From JANLQX01 sp043775075 (lineage in GTDB: Bacteria > Actinomycetota > Acidimicrobiia > Acidimicrobiales > JANYDT01): DNA of 14,432 bases. The notes below the pieces were generated by a model. The model made no database searches and had not been told where the DNA came from. It was given only the letters and a program-made list of their open reading frames with translations. Made by a program: the position numbers and the translations under genes. This document shows, piece by piece, positions 1 through 7,399 of the stretch. Each line of letters begins with the position of its first letter. The first letter of the stretch is position 1. The stretch is taken from NCBI GenBank assembly GCA_043775075.1, contig JAYVSS010000293.1, positions 1 through 14,432 on the forward strand, given 5' to 3'.

Positions 1-1
1 C

Positions 2-1354
2 CTTCGACGTGAGGCAACGGCTCTGGCCAGGCTCGATCATCCGAACGTCATTCGCGTGCGAGAGGTCGTCGACGACGGACCGGGTATCGCCCTGGTTCTC
101 GATCTGGCCGACTCCGGAACACTTGCTGATCGCCTTCGCGCCGCGGGTCGCCTCTCACCGAGTGAGGTCCAACGTGTCCTCGGCCCAATCGCGTCTGCCC
201 TTCAAGCCGCCCACGATGCGGGACTGGTGCATCGCGACGTGAAACCCGCCAACGTTTTCCTGACCGCGGCCGGACACGCCCTGCTTGGCGACTTCGGCAT
301 TGCCCACGATGCCGCTCGCACCCAGCTCACCCGCACCGACCTCGCCGTCGGCACCGCCGCCTATCTCGACCCTGAAGTAGTAGATGGCGCCGATCCCGGC
401 CCGGCCAGTGACCAATACGCGTTCGGGGTTGTGCTGTACGAAGCCTTAACCGGGAAGCCGCCCTTCCGCGGTGCCGTTCCGATGGCGATCCTCCACGCCG
501 CCTACGAAGGCCTATTCGAACCGCTGGATCGCGCTGTCGTCGGCCCGTTGGCCGAGGTCGTGGAACGAGCGTTTGCTCGCGATCCGAAGGACCGTTTTTC
601 GTCAATGGCATCGCTCGCCGAGTTCATTGCTACGCCGACAACGATGATCGCGCCGACGTTGCACCGGTTCGTCAACGGCGTCTCCGACGGGGCGTCTTCG
701 AACGACAGCATTGTTCGGACCACCGCCTTTCGCCGCCGAATACGCCCGGATACTCTGTCAGCCGCGACACCGGTCGTCTCCCCCTTTCGTAAGCGCGCTG
801 CTATTAGTGGCGCGATCGCAACTCTGCTCGTTGCGTCGGCCATCGGAGGGGTCGGTCTCCGCCGCCGACGGGCTTCGGGCGCGAAGGAGCCGATCGCCTT
901 GGCCCTGCCCGTCTGCTCTCCGCAAACCCAACCACAGTGCGTGCAGTCATTCATTCGAACGCCGACGGGAGTGGAGGTGAAGTTCGCCGATCAACGAACC
1001 ACGGAGTACGAAGTGGGCGAACGCGACGATGCCCTCAGGATTTCAAATTGGCTGTGCGGAGAGCGGGCCACGCTTGCGCTTTATCGCCCGCGGACAGGTG
1101 TGGTCTACTACTTCGATCGGTGGCCTGATCCTCGGGCAAATGAACCTGTCAGCGTCGTCGCCGACCAAACCGGAATTCGAAATGCTGAGGCGCTGGGCGC
1201 ATCAGATCGAAACGATGATGGCTGCGCCGATTTTGCCCTGCAGACAGGACGTATGCGCACATGGTTTCTTCCCGCGGAGCAAACCGAACGGCTTGAGGCG
1301 CTTCCCGCAATCGCCTCGTCACCGTCATTGAGCACCATCGGAGCACCCTCATGA
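2..1354 (+). CDS. Ser/Thr protein kinase with extracellular domain, 5' truncated
   Basis: This is a membrane-anchored Hanks-type (Pkn-like) kinase that phosphorylates proteins on Ser/Thr in the cytoplasm. The reading frame is open from base 2, so the ATP-binding P-loop and the catalytic Lys lie upstream of the window. Visible parts are the end of helix C with an HPNV stretch (nt 38-49), the catalytic loop HRDVKPAN (from nt 230), DFG (nt 290-298), the GTAAYLDPE activation-segment end, and the C-lobe. A basic juxtamembrane region leads to one transmembrane helix at about nt 797-856, followed by an outer domain of about 160 residues. That domain has four Cys and a D-R-N-D-D-G-C-A-D loop resembling the calcium-binding loops of FG-GAP/VCBS repeats. 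The stop overlaps the next start as ATGA, so the two genes are probably translationally coupled. The ligand and substrates are unknown. The kinase call is firm; the ectodomain fold is a guess. Confidence 0.93.
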   Translation, partial: LRREATALARLDHPNVIRVREVVDDGPGIALVLDLADSGTLADRLRAAGRLSPSEVQRVLGPIASALQAAHDAGLVHRDVKPANVFLTAAGHALLGDFGIAHDAARTQLTRTDLAVGTAAYLDPEVVDGADPGPASDQYAFGVVLYEALTGKPPFRGAVPMAILHAAYEGLFEPLDRAVVGPLAEVVERAFARDPKDRFSSMASLAEFIATPTTMIAPTLHRFVNGVSDGASSNDSIVRTTAFRRRIRPDTLSAATPVVSPFRKRAAISGAIATLLVASAIGGVGLRRRRASGAKEPIALALPVCSPQTQPQCVQSFIRTPTGVEVKFADQRTTEYEVGERDDALRISNWLCGERATLALYRPRTGVVYYFDRWPDPRANEPVSVVADQTGIRNAEALGASDRNDDGCADFALQTGRMRTWFLPAEQTERLEALPAIASSPSLSTIGAPS

Positions 1355-3183
1355 ACCGACGCTCTTTTCTTATCGTGGTCCCGTTTTCGTCGTTCTTGCT
1401 CCTCGCGGGATGCAGTTCGCATGCATCGCTCGAAGAGCGGACGGCGCCGTCGAAAACCACGCCGCCGGCCAAGGCGGCGGCGCCCATCGCTATCAGGATG
1501 GGCACCGAGCGCCGCGCCTCGGCGGCCACAACGGCACCCGGCCCGACCGGGGAAACACCCGTCTCCGCTCTCGACACGACCCCGGTCATCCCGTTGTCCA
1601 ACTCTACCGTCGTCCCGCCGCCCATTGTCGTGCCTACCCCGGTGCCTACCCCGGCGCCGACCCCGGCACCTATTCGAGTCACCGCTCCGCGGGCCGCGCC
1701 ACCAGCAACTCGCGCAGCCACACCGGCACCACCGCCGGCTGCGCCGACGACCGAGGCGCCGACGGTGCAAGCGCCGACCTCGATCCTCGCCGCAGTGACG
1801 TCAACGTCGCCCCCGCCAACAACACTGGCGACGACCGTGAGTCCGGCTCGCGGTCCGTTCGCCATCGTTGATACGCCATGCCTGCGGTCGCAACTTGACA
1901 TCCTGCGGGCGACAAAAAGGGGACAGAGCGTTCGGTGCATGATCGTCGGCAAGCGTCGACGGTGGACGCTCGTGGCGCTCGCCGCCACCTCACTCGTGCC
2001 GGCAATCTCGGCGCCTCCGATCGTTTCAGGATTCGATGGAACGACGATCCGCATCGGGCTCCTGACGACGACGACGCACCCAATTTGGGGCGGGGTCGGC
2101 AAAGCGATCAGCGCCGGTATCGAGGCGCGGGTGGCGGCGATCAATCGGGCGGGTGGTATCGGTGGTCGGTACAAAGTCGTGGTGGTCAAGGGGGAGACCA
2201 ACTACGACCCGGTCGAAACCTTGGCCCAGATTCAATCGACGAAGAACAGCGTGGTCGCCTATGTCAGTCTCCTCGGCACTCCGTCGACCGAGGCGGCCGA
2301 ACCGATTCTGCGGGGGGAGGGGATGCTGGCGAGCCCAGCGTCGCAAGAAGCGCGATGGGCGAGCGCACCGAATTTGCTCCCGATATTTAACAGTTATCAA
2401 GTACAAGCAATCAATGGGATTGCCTACTTCAGCGAACAGTTCCAAACAACAAGCCCTGGTATTCGACCAACAGTATGCGGGGTATCCGTGGCCACGAGCT
2501 TCGGTGAGGCGGGATCAGAAGGGATTCGATCGGCGGCGCAAACGCTTCCCGTGTCGCTCGGTCCCATCGTGTCCGTGGCCCCCACCGAAACTGCCTTCGC
2601 CGCAGCCATAGGAGCACTGAAGAGTGCCGGGTGCCAAGCCACGTTCGTAACTGTCGGTCCGGCACAGACACTGGGACTCGTGCTCACCGGACGCCAACTG
2701 GCCCTGTCTACTCGTTGGATCATCATGGGGGCGGCGTTCTCCGATCGCATCGTCACCCCGCAAACCGGGCCGTTGTTTGAGCAAGGAGCGTGGGTGGTGG
2801 GAGATGGAACGCAATGGGGCGACGAAAGCGTGCCGGGGATGGTCCAAATGAAAGCCGAACTGATTGCCTCCGATAATCGCTATTGGACGGAGAATCCCGA
2901 TGTTGGTCTCTCCTACGGTTGGGCGCAGGCTCGCACGATTGAACGGGTCCTCGAAGCTGCGGTTGCCCGAAATGATCTCAGCCGGAGCGGGGTGCTCTCG
3001 GCCTCGCAATCAGTGGGGACAGTGGATATCGGCGGGATCGGTTCCCCCACGAACTACTCGCAAGCCGTTCGCCTGGCCAACGCCCGGACCACAATCTTCA
3101 ACGTAGACAACTCGTATCGCAACGCCATCAAAGTTCTCTCTCGCGATTACAGCTCGCCGGCCGCGCAGGACTACCGACGATAG
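1351..3183 (+). CDS. Lipoprotein with type I periplasmic-binding (branched-chain amino acid receptor-like) domain
   Basis: The 610-residue product is probably a lipid-anchored ligand-binding protein outside the membrane. Residues 1-21 form a lipoprotein signal ending in the lipobox LLAG-C21. A Pro/Ala/Thr-rich spacer follows to about residue 170. Next comes a short module with C177 and C196, then G-K-R-R-R-W205, which I associate from memory with actinobacterial secreted proteins (Cys-pair plus Trp). From about residue 226 (FDGTTIRIGLL) to the end it resembles LivJ/LivK-type binding proteins, with an AAINRAGGIGG helix and the typical NYDP and SPAS stretches. No permease or ATPase of this class is nearby. 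Its start overlaps the kinase stop (ATGA), suggesting that it may feed ligand information to the kinase ectodomain rather than to transport. Met197 plus a basic-hydrophobic stretch mimics a second signal peptide, but the frame is continuous and M197 lies inside the Cys/Trp module, so I keep the long form. Confidence 0.85.
   Translation: MNRRSFLIVVPFSSFLLLAGCSSHASLEERTAPSKTTPPAKAAAPIAIRMGTERRASAATTAPGPTGETPVSALDTTPVIPLSNSTVVPPPIVVPTPVPTPAPTPAPIRVTAPRAAPPATRAATPAPPPAAPTTEAPTVQAPTSILAAVTSTSPPPTTLATTVSPARGPFAIVDTPCLRSQLDILRATKRGQSVRCMIVGKRRRWTLVALAATSLVPAISAPPIVSGFDGTTIRIGLLTTTTHPIWGGVGKAISAGIEARVAAINRAGGIGGRYKVVVVKGETNYDPVETLAQIQSTKNSVVAYVSLLGTPSTEAAEPILRGEGMLASPASQEARWASAPNLLPIFNSYQVQAINGIAYFSEQFQTTSPGIRPTVCGVSVATSFGEAGSEGIRSAAQTLPVSLGPIVSVAPTETAFAAAIGALKSAGCQATFVTVGPAQTLGLVLTGRQLALSTRWIIMGAAFSDRIVTPQTGPLFEQGAWVVGDGTQWGDESVPGMVQMKAELIASDNRYWTENPDVGLSYGWAQARTIERVLEAAVARNDLSRSGVLSASQSVGTVDIGGIGSPTNYSQAVRLANARTTIFNVDNSYRNAIKVLSRDYSSPAAQDYRR
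1630..1671 (+). repeat. 12-bp tandem repeat encoding VPTP/APTP
   Basis: Two identical 12-base units (gtgcctaccccg) at 1630-1641 and 1642-1653 are followed by a diverged unit at 1654-1665 and half a unit. They encode V-P-T-P, V-P-T-P, A-P-T-P, A-P in the lipoprotein spacer. The spacer probably changes length by slippage without changing frame. Confidence 0.8.
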
Positions 3184-3219
3184 AAGTCGGCGACCAGTTC
3201 GGTCGTTTGCGAGTTAGGG

Positions 3220-3240
3220 CCGCCACGAGATTGGTGGCGG
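3220..3240. terminator. Hairpin between convergent genes
   Basis: A perfect 7-bp stem (ccgccac / gtggcgg) with a 7-base loop lies between the stops of the converging genes at 3183 and 3306. There is no T-run on either side, so it is terminator-like by position and shape only. The rest of the 3184-3305 gap shows nothing else that I recognise. Confidence 0.4.
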
Positions 3241-3305
3241 GGCGCTAGGGCACGCTGGCAGGACCAATGATGCAACTTGAGCGCCAATTATCTTGTTGCG
3301 GGTCC

Positions 3306-4055
3306 TTAGATCGGCGACCCGGTGCCGGGCAGAGCGCCCAGGCCGGCCAGTAGGCGCAGGCGCTGGTCCGACGAGAGCGGGATCCACGGCGCGGCCGCGA
3401 GCGCGTTGGTGCGTACCTCGATAGCGTCACGCTCAGGGCCGGAACCCATGGCCCGAATCTCGGAGACCGTCCGTCCCGCTTCTTTCCAGGCGATCGCATG
3501 GGCATCAGATCGATGCATTCGCAGCACGACCGCGGCATCCCAAATGTGGGCCGCATCAGATGCGTTGTCTGGCAGCCAAGCCCGAGCGCTGTAGCGGGCC
3601 AGCAACGAAAGCGGATCAGTAACAGCGGCGGCGCGGGCGAGAGTAATCAGCGCGCGTAGCTCCGGAAGGGACGCACTGAGCGGAGCGAAGAGTTTGGACA
3701 CTGCTTCGGCTTGGAGGCAAACGAGCGACTGCGCCACCTCCACCCCCGCGACGGACGGCACGAGCGAGCCGTCCTCGCCGATCGTGATGGCGCCGCGATC
3801 AACGAGTCCATGAATGAAGGAGTCGGTCGAACCGAAGTGTTGATAGCGGGTTAGTTCGGCAAACTCGTGCTGATGAATGGGACCGGCGGCGATCGTTCCG
3901 GCGAACAGGGCCAGGGCGGCCGGGTGAAAACGGTGATCGCCACGCAACGCCGTGATCTCGTCGCGGGTGATGGCGTTGTGCACCGAGATGGCGATGCGAT
4001 CGATCACGGGGGCAATGAGCGCAGAGTAGGACGACGCGTCGTCAAGCATAAACAT
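3306..4055 (-). CDS. Hypothetical protein with probable winged-helix domain
   Basis: I do not recognise this 249-residue protein with certainty. Its first half has the pattern of a winged helix-turn-helix: helices around FHPAALALFAGTIAAG, a probable recognition helix around GSTDSFIHGLVDRGAI, then a beta-wing TIGEDGSLVPSVAG. The second half is helical and includes an L-R-M-H-R-S-D-A-H stretch, loosely like the actinobacterial SCO6745-type helix-turn-helix proteins. No signal peptide or membrane segment is visible. The start at 4055 is supported by AGGA (4065-4068) nine bases upstream; a second ATG six bases downstream is possible. It lies 32 bases after the xylulokinase stop on the same strand, so it is probably the last gene of that operon. 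A regulatory role is inferred from the fold and position only. Confidence 0.6.
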   Translation of the reverse strand: MFMLDDASSYSALIAPVIDRIAISVHNAITRDEITALRGDHRFHPAALALFAGTIAAGPIHQHEFAELTRYQHFGSTDSFIHGLVDRGAITIGEDGSLVPSVAGVEVAQSLVCLQAEAVSKLFAPLSASLPELRALITLARAAAVTDPLSLLARYSARAWLPDNASDAAHIWDAAVVLRMHRSDAHAIAWKEAGRTVSEIRAMGSGPERDAIEVRTNALAAAPWIPLSSDQRLRLLAGLGALPGTGSPI

Positions 4056-4064
4056 AGCGATGAT

Positions 4065-4070
4065 TCCTAG
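4065..4070 (-). promoter_or_regulatory. Ribosome binding site of the 3306-4055 gene
   Basis: On the - strand ctagga ends nine bases before the ATG at 4055. It favours this start over the ATG at 4049. Confidence 0.55.
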
Positions 4071-4087
4071 TACACCACCGACACCGG

Positions 4088-5548
4088 TCAGCCGCGAGCG
4101 TGGGCGTACGCTGCCCGGATGGATTCGGCGTCGACGGAACGATTCGGTTGGACCAACGTTCCCCCGCCCACACCCCAGGCCTCACGCAACCGAGCCAGCA
4201 CCTCATCACCGGTGCCCGCCCCTTGAGCCACGGACCACACCACAGCTGCTTGCAACGCCGCGCCGACGGCCACATGTTCGTCCGCTGACGGCACGGTGAC
4301 CGTTCGCTGGGCGAGATCAGCCACGACTCGCTGAAACGCCGCCGAGCGGGCGCCGCCACCGATGAGCAGCAGGCGGCCATCGGTTCGCACCCCTGCCGCG
4401 TGGAGTGCATCGAGGCCGTCGAGCAGTCCGCACACCACCCCTTCCACCGCGGCCCGGGCGAATTGGCCGCGGGAAACATCGGAGCGAATACCGGTCAAGA
4501 CCCCGGTTGCGTCAGGTCGATTCGGGGTTCGTTCACCGTCGAGATACGGGACCAGCACGAGGCCATCGGACCCGGCTGAAGTGTCTAGCACGAGTGCCTC
4601 AAACGCCGCGTGGTCAACGCCAAGGAGGCGGGCGACGGCGTCGGTGACCTTCATGGCGTTAAGCGTGCATACCAAAGGAAGAAAACGTCCAGACGCATCA
4701 GCAAACCCGGCGACGCACCCGGACACGTCTGCCGTCGGAGCGTCGGATACCGCATACACGGTGCCCGAGGTTCCGAGGCTGATCACGACGTCGCCAGCCT
4801 CCAGCCCGAGGCCGAGGGCGGCCCCCATGTTGTCTCCGGTTCCGGGTCCGATAATCACCGATTCGGCCAGGCGCAATTCGCCTGCGGCCACTTTCGTAAG
4901 CGCGCCTACCGTCTCGAACGGACCGACTACCAAGGGGAGGGCCGTTGTCCAATCCCGCTCTGGGTCGATAAGGGCGAGCAGATCGGTACGCCACGCACCC
5001 GATGCCGGTGACCAGTACCCGGTGCCCGACGCGTCTCCGCGGTCGGTGGCCAACCGACCGGTGAGGCGTCGAGTCATTTCGTCGTGCGGAAGGATCACGT
5101 GCGTCATCCGGGCGTAGGCCTCGGGGCGGTGGGCCTTCAGCCACGCCACCTTGGTGACCGTAAACGCCGCCACCGGCACGCTCCCGCTCGCCGTCGCCCA
5201 GGCCTCGGCCCCAATACGGGAGACGAGCGCCGCGGCCTCGCTCGATGACTCGGTGTCATTCCACAACTTGCCCGGGTACACCGCTCTACCATCGGCCCCG
5301 AGGGCAACCATGCCGTGCTGTTGACCGGCGACACTAATAGCGACGATGTCTGCCGAACGTTCGCCGCAGGCCTCATGCACGGCGGCGACGAGAGCCGACC
5401 ACCACGTCTCAGGCTCCTGCTCCGACCGTGGCGGTGTCGTCGGAGGATGGGCCGCTCGCCCGGTTCCGACGAGCGCCCCGGACTCGACGTCTCGCGCTTC
5501 GACTTTTACAGATTGCGTTGACGAATCGATTCCGAGCACCACAGGCAT
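4088..5548 (-). CDS. xylB: Xylulokinase (FGGY family carbohydrate kinase)
   Basis: Cytoplasmic kinase that phosphorylates D-xylulose to xylulose 5-phosphate for the pentose phosphate pathway. I chose the internal ATG at 5548, which gives 486 residues, close to E. coli XylB (484); the 49 extra upstream codons lack kinase character. Visible marks are the N-terminal phosphate-binding GIDSSTQS (Asp8), AGQQHGMV (about 74-81) and KLWNDT (94-99) in the sugar-binding region, LPHDEMTRRLTG (153-164), GTGDN with the likely catalytic Asp239, SLGTSGTVYAVSD, and the C-terminal GERTPNRPDATG and LLIGGGARS blocks. The AGQQHGMV and KLWNDT patterns favour xylulokinase over glycerol, glucono- or ribulokinase, but related sugars cannot be excluded. 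It sits 79 bases after the YdcV-like permease stop and 32 bases before the small winged-helix gene. No xylose isomerase or sugar transporter is present in the window. Confidence 0.88.
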   Translation of the reverse strand: MPVVLGIDSSTQSVKVEARDVESGALVGTGRAAHPPTTPPRSEQEPETWWSALVAAVHEACGERSADIVAISVAGQQHGMVALGADGRAVYPGKLWNDTESSSEAAALVSRIGAEAWATASGSVPVAAFTVTKVAWLKAHRPEAYARMTHVILPHDEMTRRLTGRLATDRGDASGTGYWSPASGAWRTDLLALIDPERDWTTALPLVVGPFETVGALTKVAAGELRLAESVIIGPGTGDNMGAALGLGLEAGDVVISLGTSGTVYAVSDAPTADVSGCVAGFADASGRFLPLVCTLNAMKVTDAVARLLGVDHAAFEALVLDTSAGSDGLVLVPYLDGERTPNRPDATGVLTGIRSDVSRGQFARAAVEGVVCGLLDGLDALHAAGVRTDGRLLLIGGGARSAAFQRVVADLAQRTVTVPSADEHVAVGAALQAAVVWSVAQGAGTGDEVLARLREAWGVGGGTLVQPNRSVDAESIRAAYAHARG

Positions 5549-5606
5549 GCCAGAGACCGTAGTGAACCAGATGTCGGATCGATACTCGGGCATCGAAAGT
5601 ACGACG

Positions 5607-5620
5607 CGGCCGGTTGGCCG
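5607..5620 (-). terminator. Small hairpin after permease stop
   Basis: A 5-bp stem (cggcc / ggccg) with a 4-base loop lies a few bases past the YdcV-like permease stop, in the 79-base gap before xylB. It is short and has no T-run, so it is weak as a terminator; it may only mark the gap. Confidence 0.2.
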
Positions 5621-5627
5621 TGAAGCG

Positions 5628-6407
5628 CTACCGGTCGGCAAGACGTTGGGCGAGCCAGGCGGGAATGAGGGAAAGCGCAAGCACGGTGACGGCAACGACG
5701 TTCACCACGGGCAGGCGATTCGGTCTCGAATAGTTCCCGAGAATGAACTGAGGCAGGGTCTTCATGCCCCCGCCTGCGGTGAACGTGGTGACAACGATTT
5801 CGTCGAAGCTCAATGCGAACGCCAGCAGACCACCAGCCACGAGCGCGGTGCGAAGTAGGGGGAACGTGACGTACCAAAACGTTTGGAAGGTGTCGCCGCC
5901 CAGATCGGCCGACGCCTCCTCCAGGTTGCCCGGCAGCCGACGCAGGCGGGCGACGACGTTGTTGTAGACCACGACGATGCAAAACGTGGTGTGAGCAACC
6001 ACGAGGGTGACGAAGCCGAGTCGCCACCCGAGGATCTGACGAAACGCCGCGTTCAACGCAATCCCGGTGACGATTCCCGGAAGCGCAATCGGCAAAATCA
6101 CGGCAAACGAAACGACATTGCGCCCAAAGAATTGATACCGGTGCACGGCGAGAGAGGCGAGTGTTCCAAGAATCAGGGCGAGAAATGTTGCCACCGCTGC
6201 CGTCTTTAATGAGCCAGCAAGGGCGGTACGAACCTCAGGATCACCGAACGTGGTGCCCCACCATTTCGTGGTGAAGCCACCAAAGATGATCGACTTATCG
6301 CGATTGAAAGAAAGGAGAAGAACGTACGCGATCGGGGCGTAGAGAAAGAACAGGACGAGGCCGGTGAGGAAGGCCATAACTCGACGGGAGAAAAGCGACA
6401 GATGCAT
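5628..6407 (-). CDS. Polyamine-type ABC transporter permease (PotC/YdcV-like)
   Basis: Inner-membrane permease of an ABC importer of the spermidine/putrescine class. About six hydrophobic segments are visible, starting with VMAFLTGLVLFFLYAPIAYV. The EAA loop that contacts the ATPase reads EASADLGGDTFQTFWYVTFP, the classic E-A-x(7)-G-x(8)-P form. LSFNRDKS after the first segment is typical of PotC relatives. I place the start at ATG 6407, giving 259 residues (PotC is about 264). The 36 extra codons upstream would overlap the previous permease and are not membrane-like. Ten bases separate it from that permease, so the two form one transcript and probably a heterodimeric channel. Confidence 0.88.
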   Translation of the reverse strand: MHLSLFSRRVMAFLTGLVLFFLYAPIAYVLLLSFNRDKSIIFGGFTTKWWGTTFGDPEVRTALAGSLKTAAVATFLALILGTLASLAVHRYQFFGRNVVSFAVILPIALPGIVTGIALNAAFRQILGWRLGFVTLVVAHTTFCIVVVYNNVVARLRRLPGNLEEASADLGGDTFQTFWYVTFPLLRTALVAGGLLAFALSFDEIVVTTFTAGGGMKTLPQFILGNYSRPNRLPVVNVVAVTVLALSLIPAWLAQRLADR

Positions 6408-6417
6408 TCGATGATGC

Positions 6418-7278
6418 CTAGAGATTGTCGAGGGCGCCGGTCCGACGCACGACAAGGAGATAAACCACCATGATGAGCATCGGGACCACCGAGAAAGCCG
6501 CGGCCAACGGGACATTGTTCACGCCAAAGTTGGAGTAGATAACGTTGCCGATCATCTGTGTCTTCCCCCCAACAATTCCCACGGTGATGTAGTCCCCCAA
6601 GGACAATGAAAACGTGAAGATCGATGCTGCCAGCAGAGCGGGTAGCAGGAGTGGAATGACAATCGCCCGAAACGTCACCAGAGCCTTTCCGCCCAGATCC
6701 GAAGATGCTTCGAGCAGAGACTCCGGTAATCGATCAAGTCCGGCATAGATCGGTAAAATCGCATAGGGCAACCACAAATAGGACAGCACGATGATCATCG
6801 ACGTGAGTCCAAAACCGGGAGAAACGCCGACCACCTTGCGCAGCACTCCACCGGCCGGGTCAAGAAACGTTCGCCATGCGTAGGCCTTCACGAGGTAGCT
6901 CGCCCACAGCGGCATCGTTACCGCCACGGCCAGAATTCGACGAGTTCGAGGCGTGGCCACCTTGGCGAGAAAGAACGCAATCGGCAGCGCCAGCGTGATA
7001 TCCACCGCAGTGACCGCCAGCGCGACGAAGAGCGTGCGTTGGGTCACCCGTCTGTACACGGGTTGGTCGATCAATTCCCGAAAGTTCGCCAGCCCGGCCT
7101 TTTTCACGACCGTGAACGTGAACGAATCGAGACCGTAGAAACTCGTCACCAGCAGAGCGATCAACGAGCCGAGATAAACCACAACGAGCCACGCCATGGG
7201 CAGCCCGAGCAGCGCGACTAGTTGAGCCCAACGCCGCCGAGCGAAACCTCGGGAGACAGATGTAGTAAGCGCGCTCAT
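6418..7278 (-). CDS. Polyamine-type ABC transporter permease (PotB/YdcU-like)
   Basis: First of the two inner-membrane permeases of the importer. It has about six transmembrane segments, beginning with LVALLGLPMAWLVVVYLGSLIALLV. The EAA loop is EASSDLGGKALVTFRAIVIP. SFSLSLGDYITVGIVGG near the C terminus is typical of PotB/YdcU proteins. I chose ATG 7278 (286 residues). GGAG lies only three bases upstream, which is tight, and GTG at 7287 is an alternative. The 76 further upstream codons overlap the hairpin and the binding-protein gene and are rejected. It lies 121 bases after the binding-protein stop, with a strong hairpin between them, and its partner permease follows ten bases later. Confidence 0.88.
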   Translation of the reverse strand: MSALTTSVSRGFARRRWAQLVALLGLPMAWLVVVYLGSLIALLVTSFYGLDSFTFTVVKKAGLANFRELIDQPVYRRVTQRTLFVALAVTAVDITLALPIAFFLAKVATPRTRRILAVAVTMPLWASYLVKAYAWRTFLDPAGGVLRKVVGVSPGFGLTSMIIVLSYLWLPYAILPIYAGLDRLPESLLEASSDLGGKALVTFRAIVIPLLLPALLAASIFTFSLSLGDYITVGIVGGKTQMIGNVIYSNFGVNNVPLAAAFSVVPMLIMVVYLLVVRRTGALDNL

Positions 7279-7316
7279 GAACTCCACGCCATGACAGAAG
7301 AAGTGGGGCAATGCCA

Positions 7317-7358
7317 AGGGCCGCTGCGCATCACGCGCAAGCGTGTGGCAGCGGCCCT
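7317..7358 (-). promoter_or_regulatory. Long intercistronic hairpin between binding-protein and permease genes
   Basis: A perfect 11-bp stem (agggccgctgc / gcagcggccct, arms 7317-7327 and 7348-7358) encloses a second 5-bp stem (cacgc / gcgtg) with a four-base loop. No T-run follows. Position and shape fit a structure that protects the 3' end of the binding-protein message or partly terminates it, so that the binding protein is made in excess over the permeases. The role is inferred. Confidence 0.6.
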
Positions 7359-7399
7359 GCTGACGAAGCTCACCGCGAGAACGGCGAGCGGTGCAGTTC

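Noticed and set aside
1149..2201. Long - strand open frame (350 codons) opposite the kinase end and lipoprotein
   Set aside because: It mirrors the Pro/Ala/Thr-rich coding region in antisense and gives Val/Gly/Ala-rich sequence without motifs; a GC-rich shadow.
1939..3183. Separate secreted binding protein starting at ATG 1939
   Set aside because: The Met falls inside the Cys/Gly-Lys/Trp module, the purine-rich stretch upstream is about 16 bases away (too far for a good site), and the longer frame has a proper lipobox and is coupled to the kinase stop.
4362..5117. + strand open frame (251 codons) opposite xylB
   Set aside because: Antisense to a well-supported xylulokinase; Ser/Pro/Arg-rich with no recognisable domain.
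5549..5695. 49-codon N-terminal extension of xylB
   Set aside because: It would overlap the end of the upstream permease, and the kinase fold begins at MPVVLGID; ATG 5548 gives the normal length.
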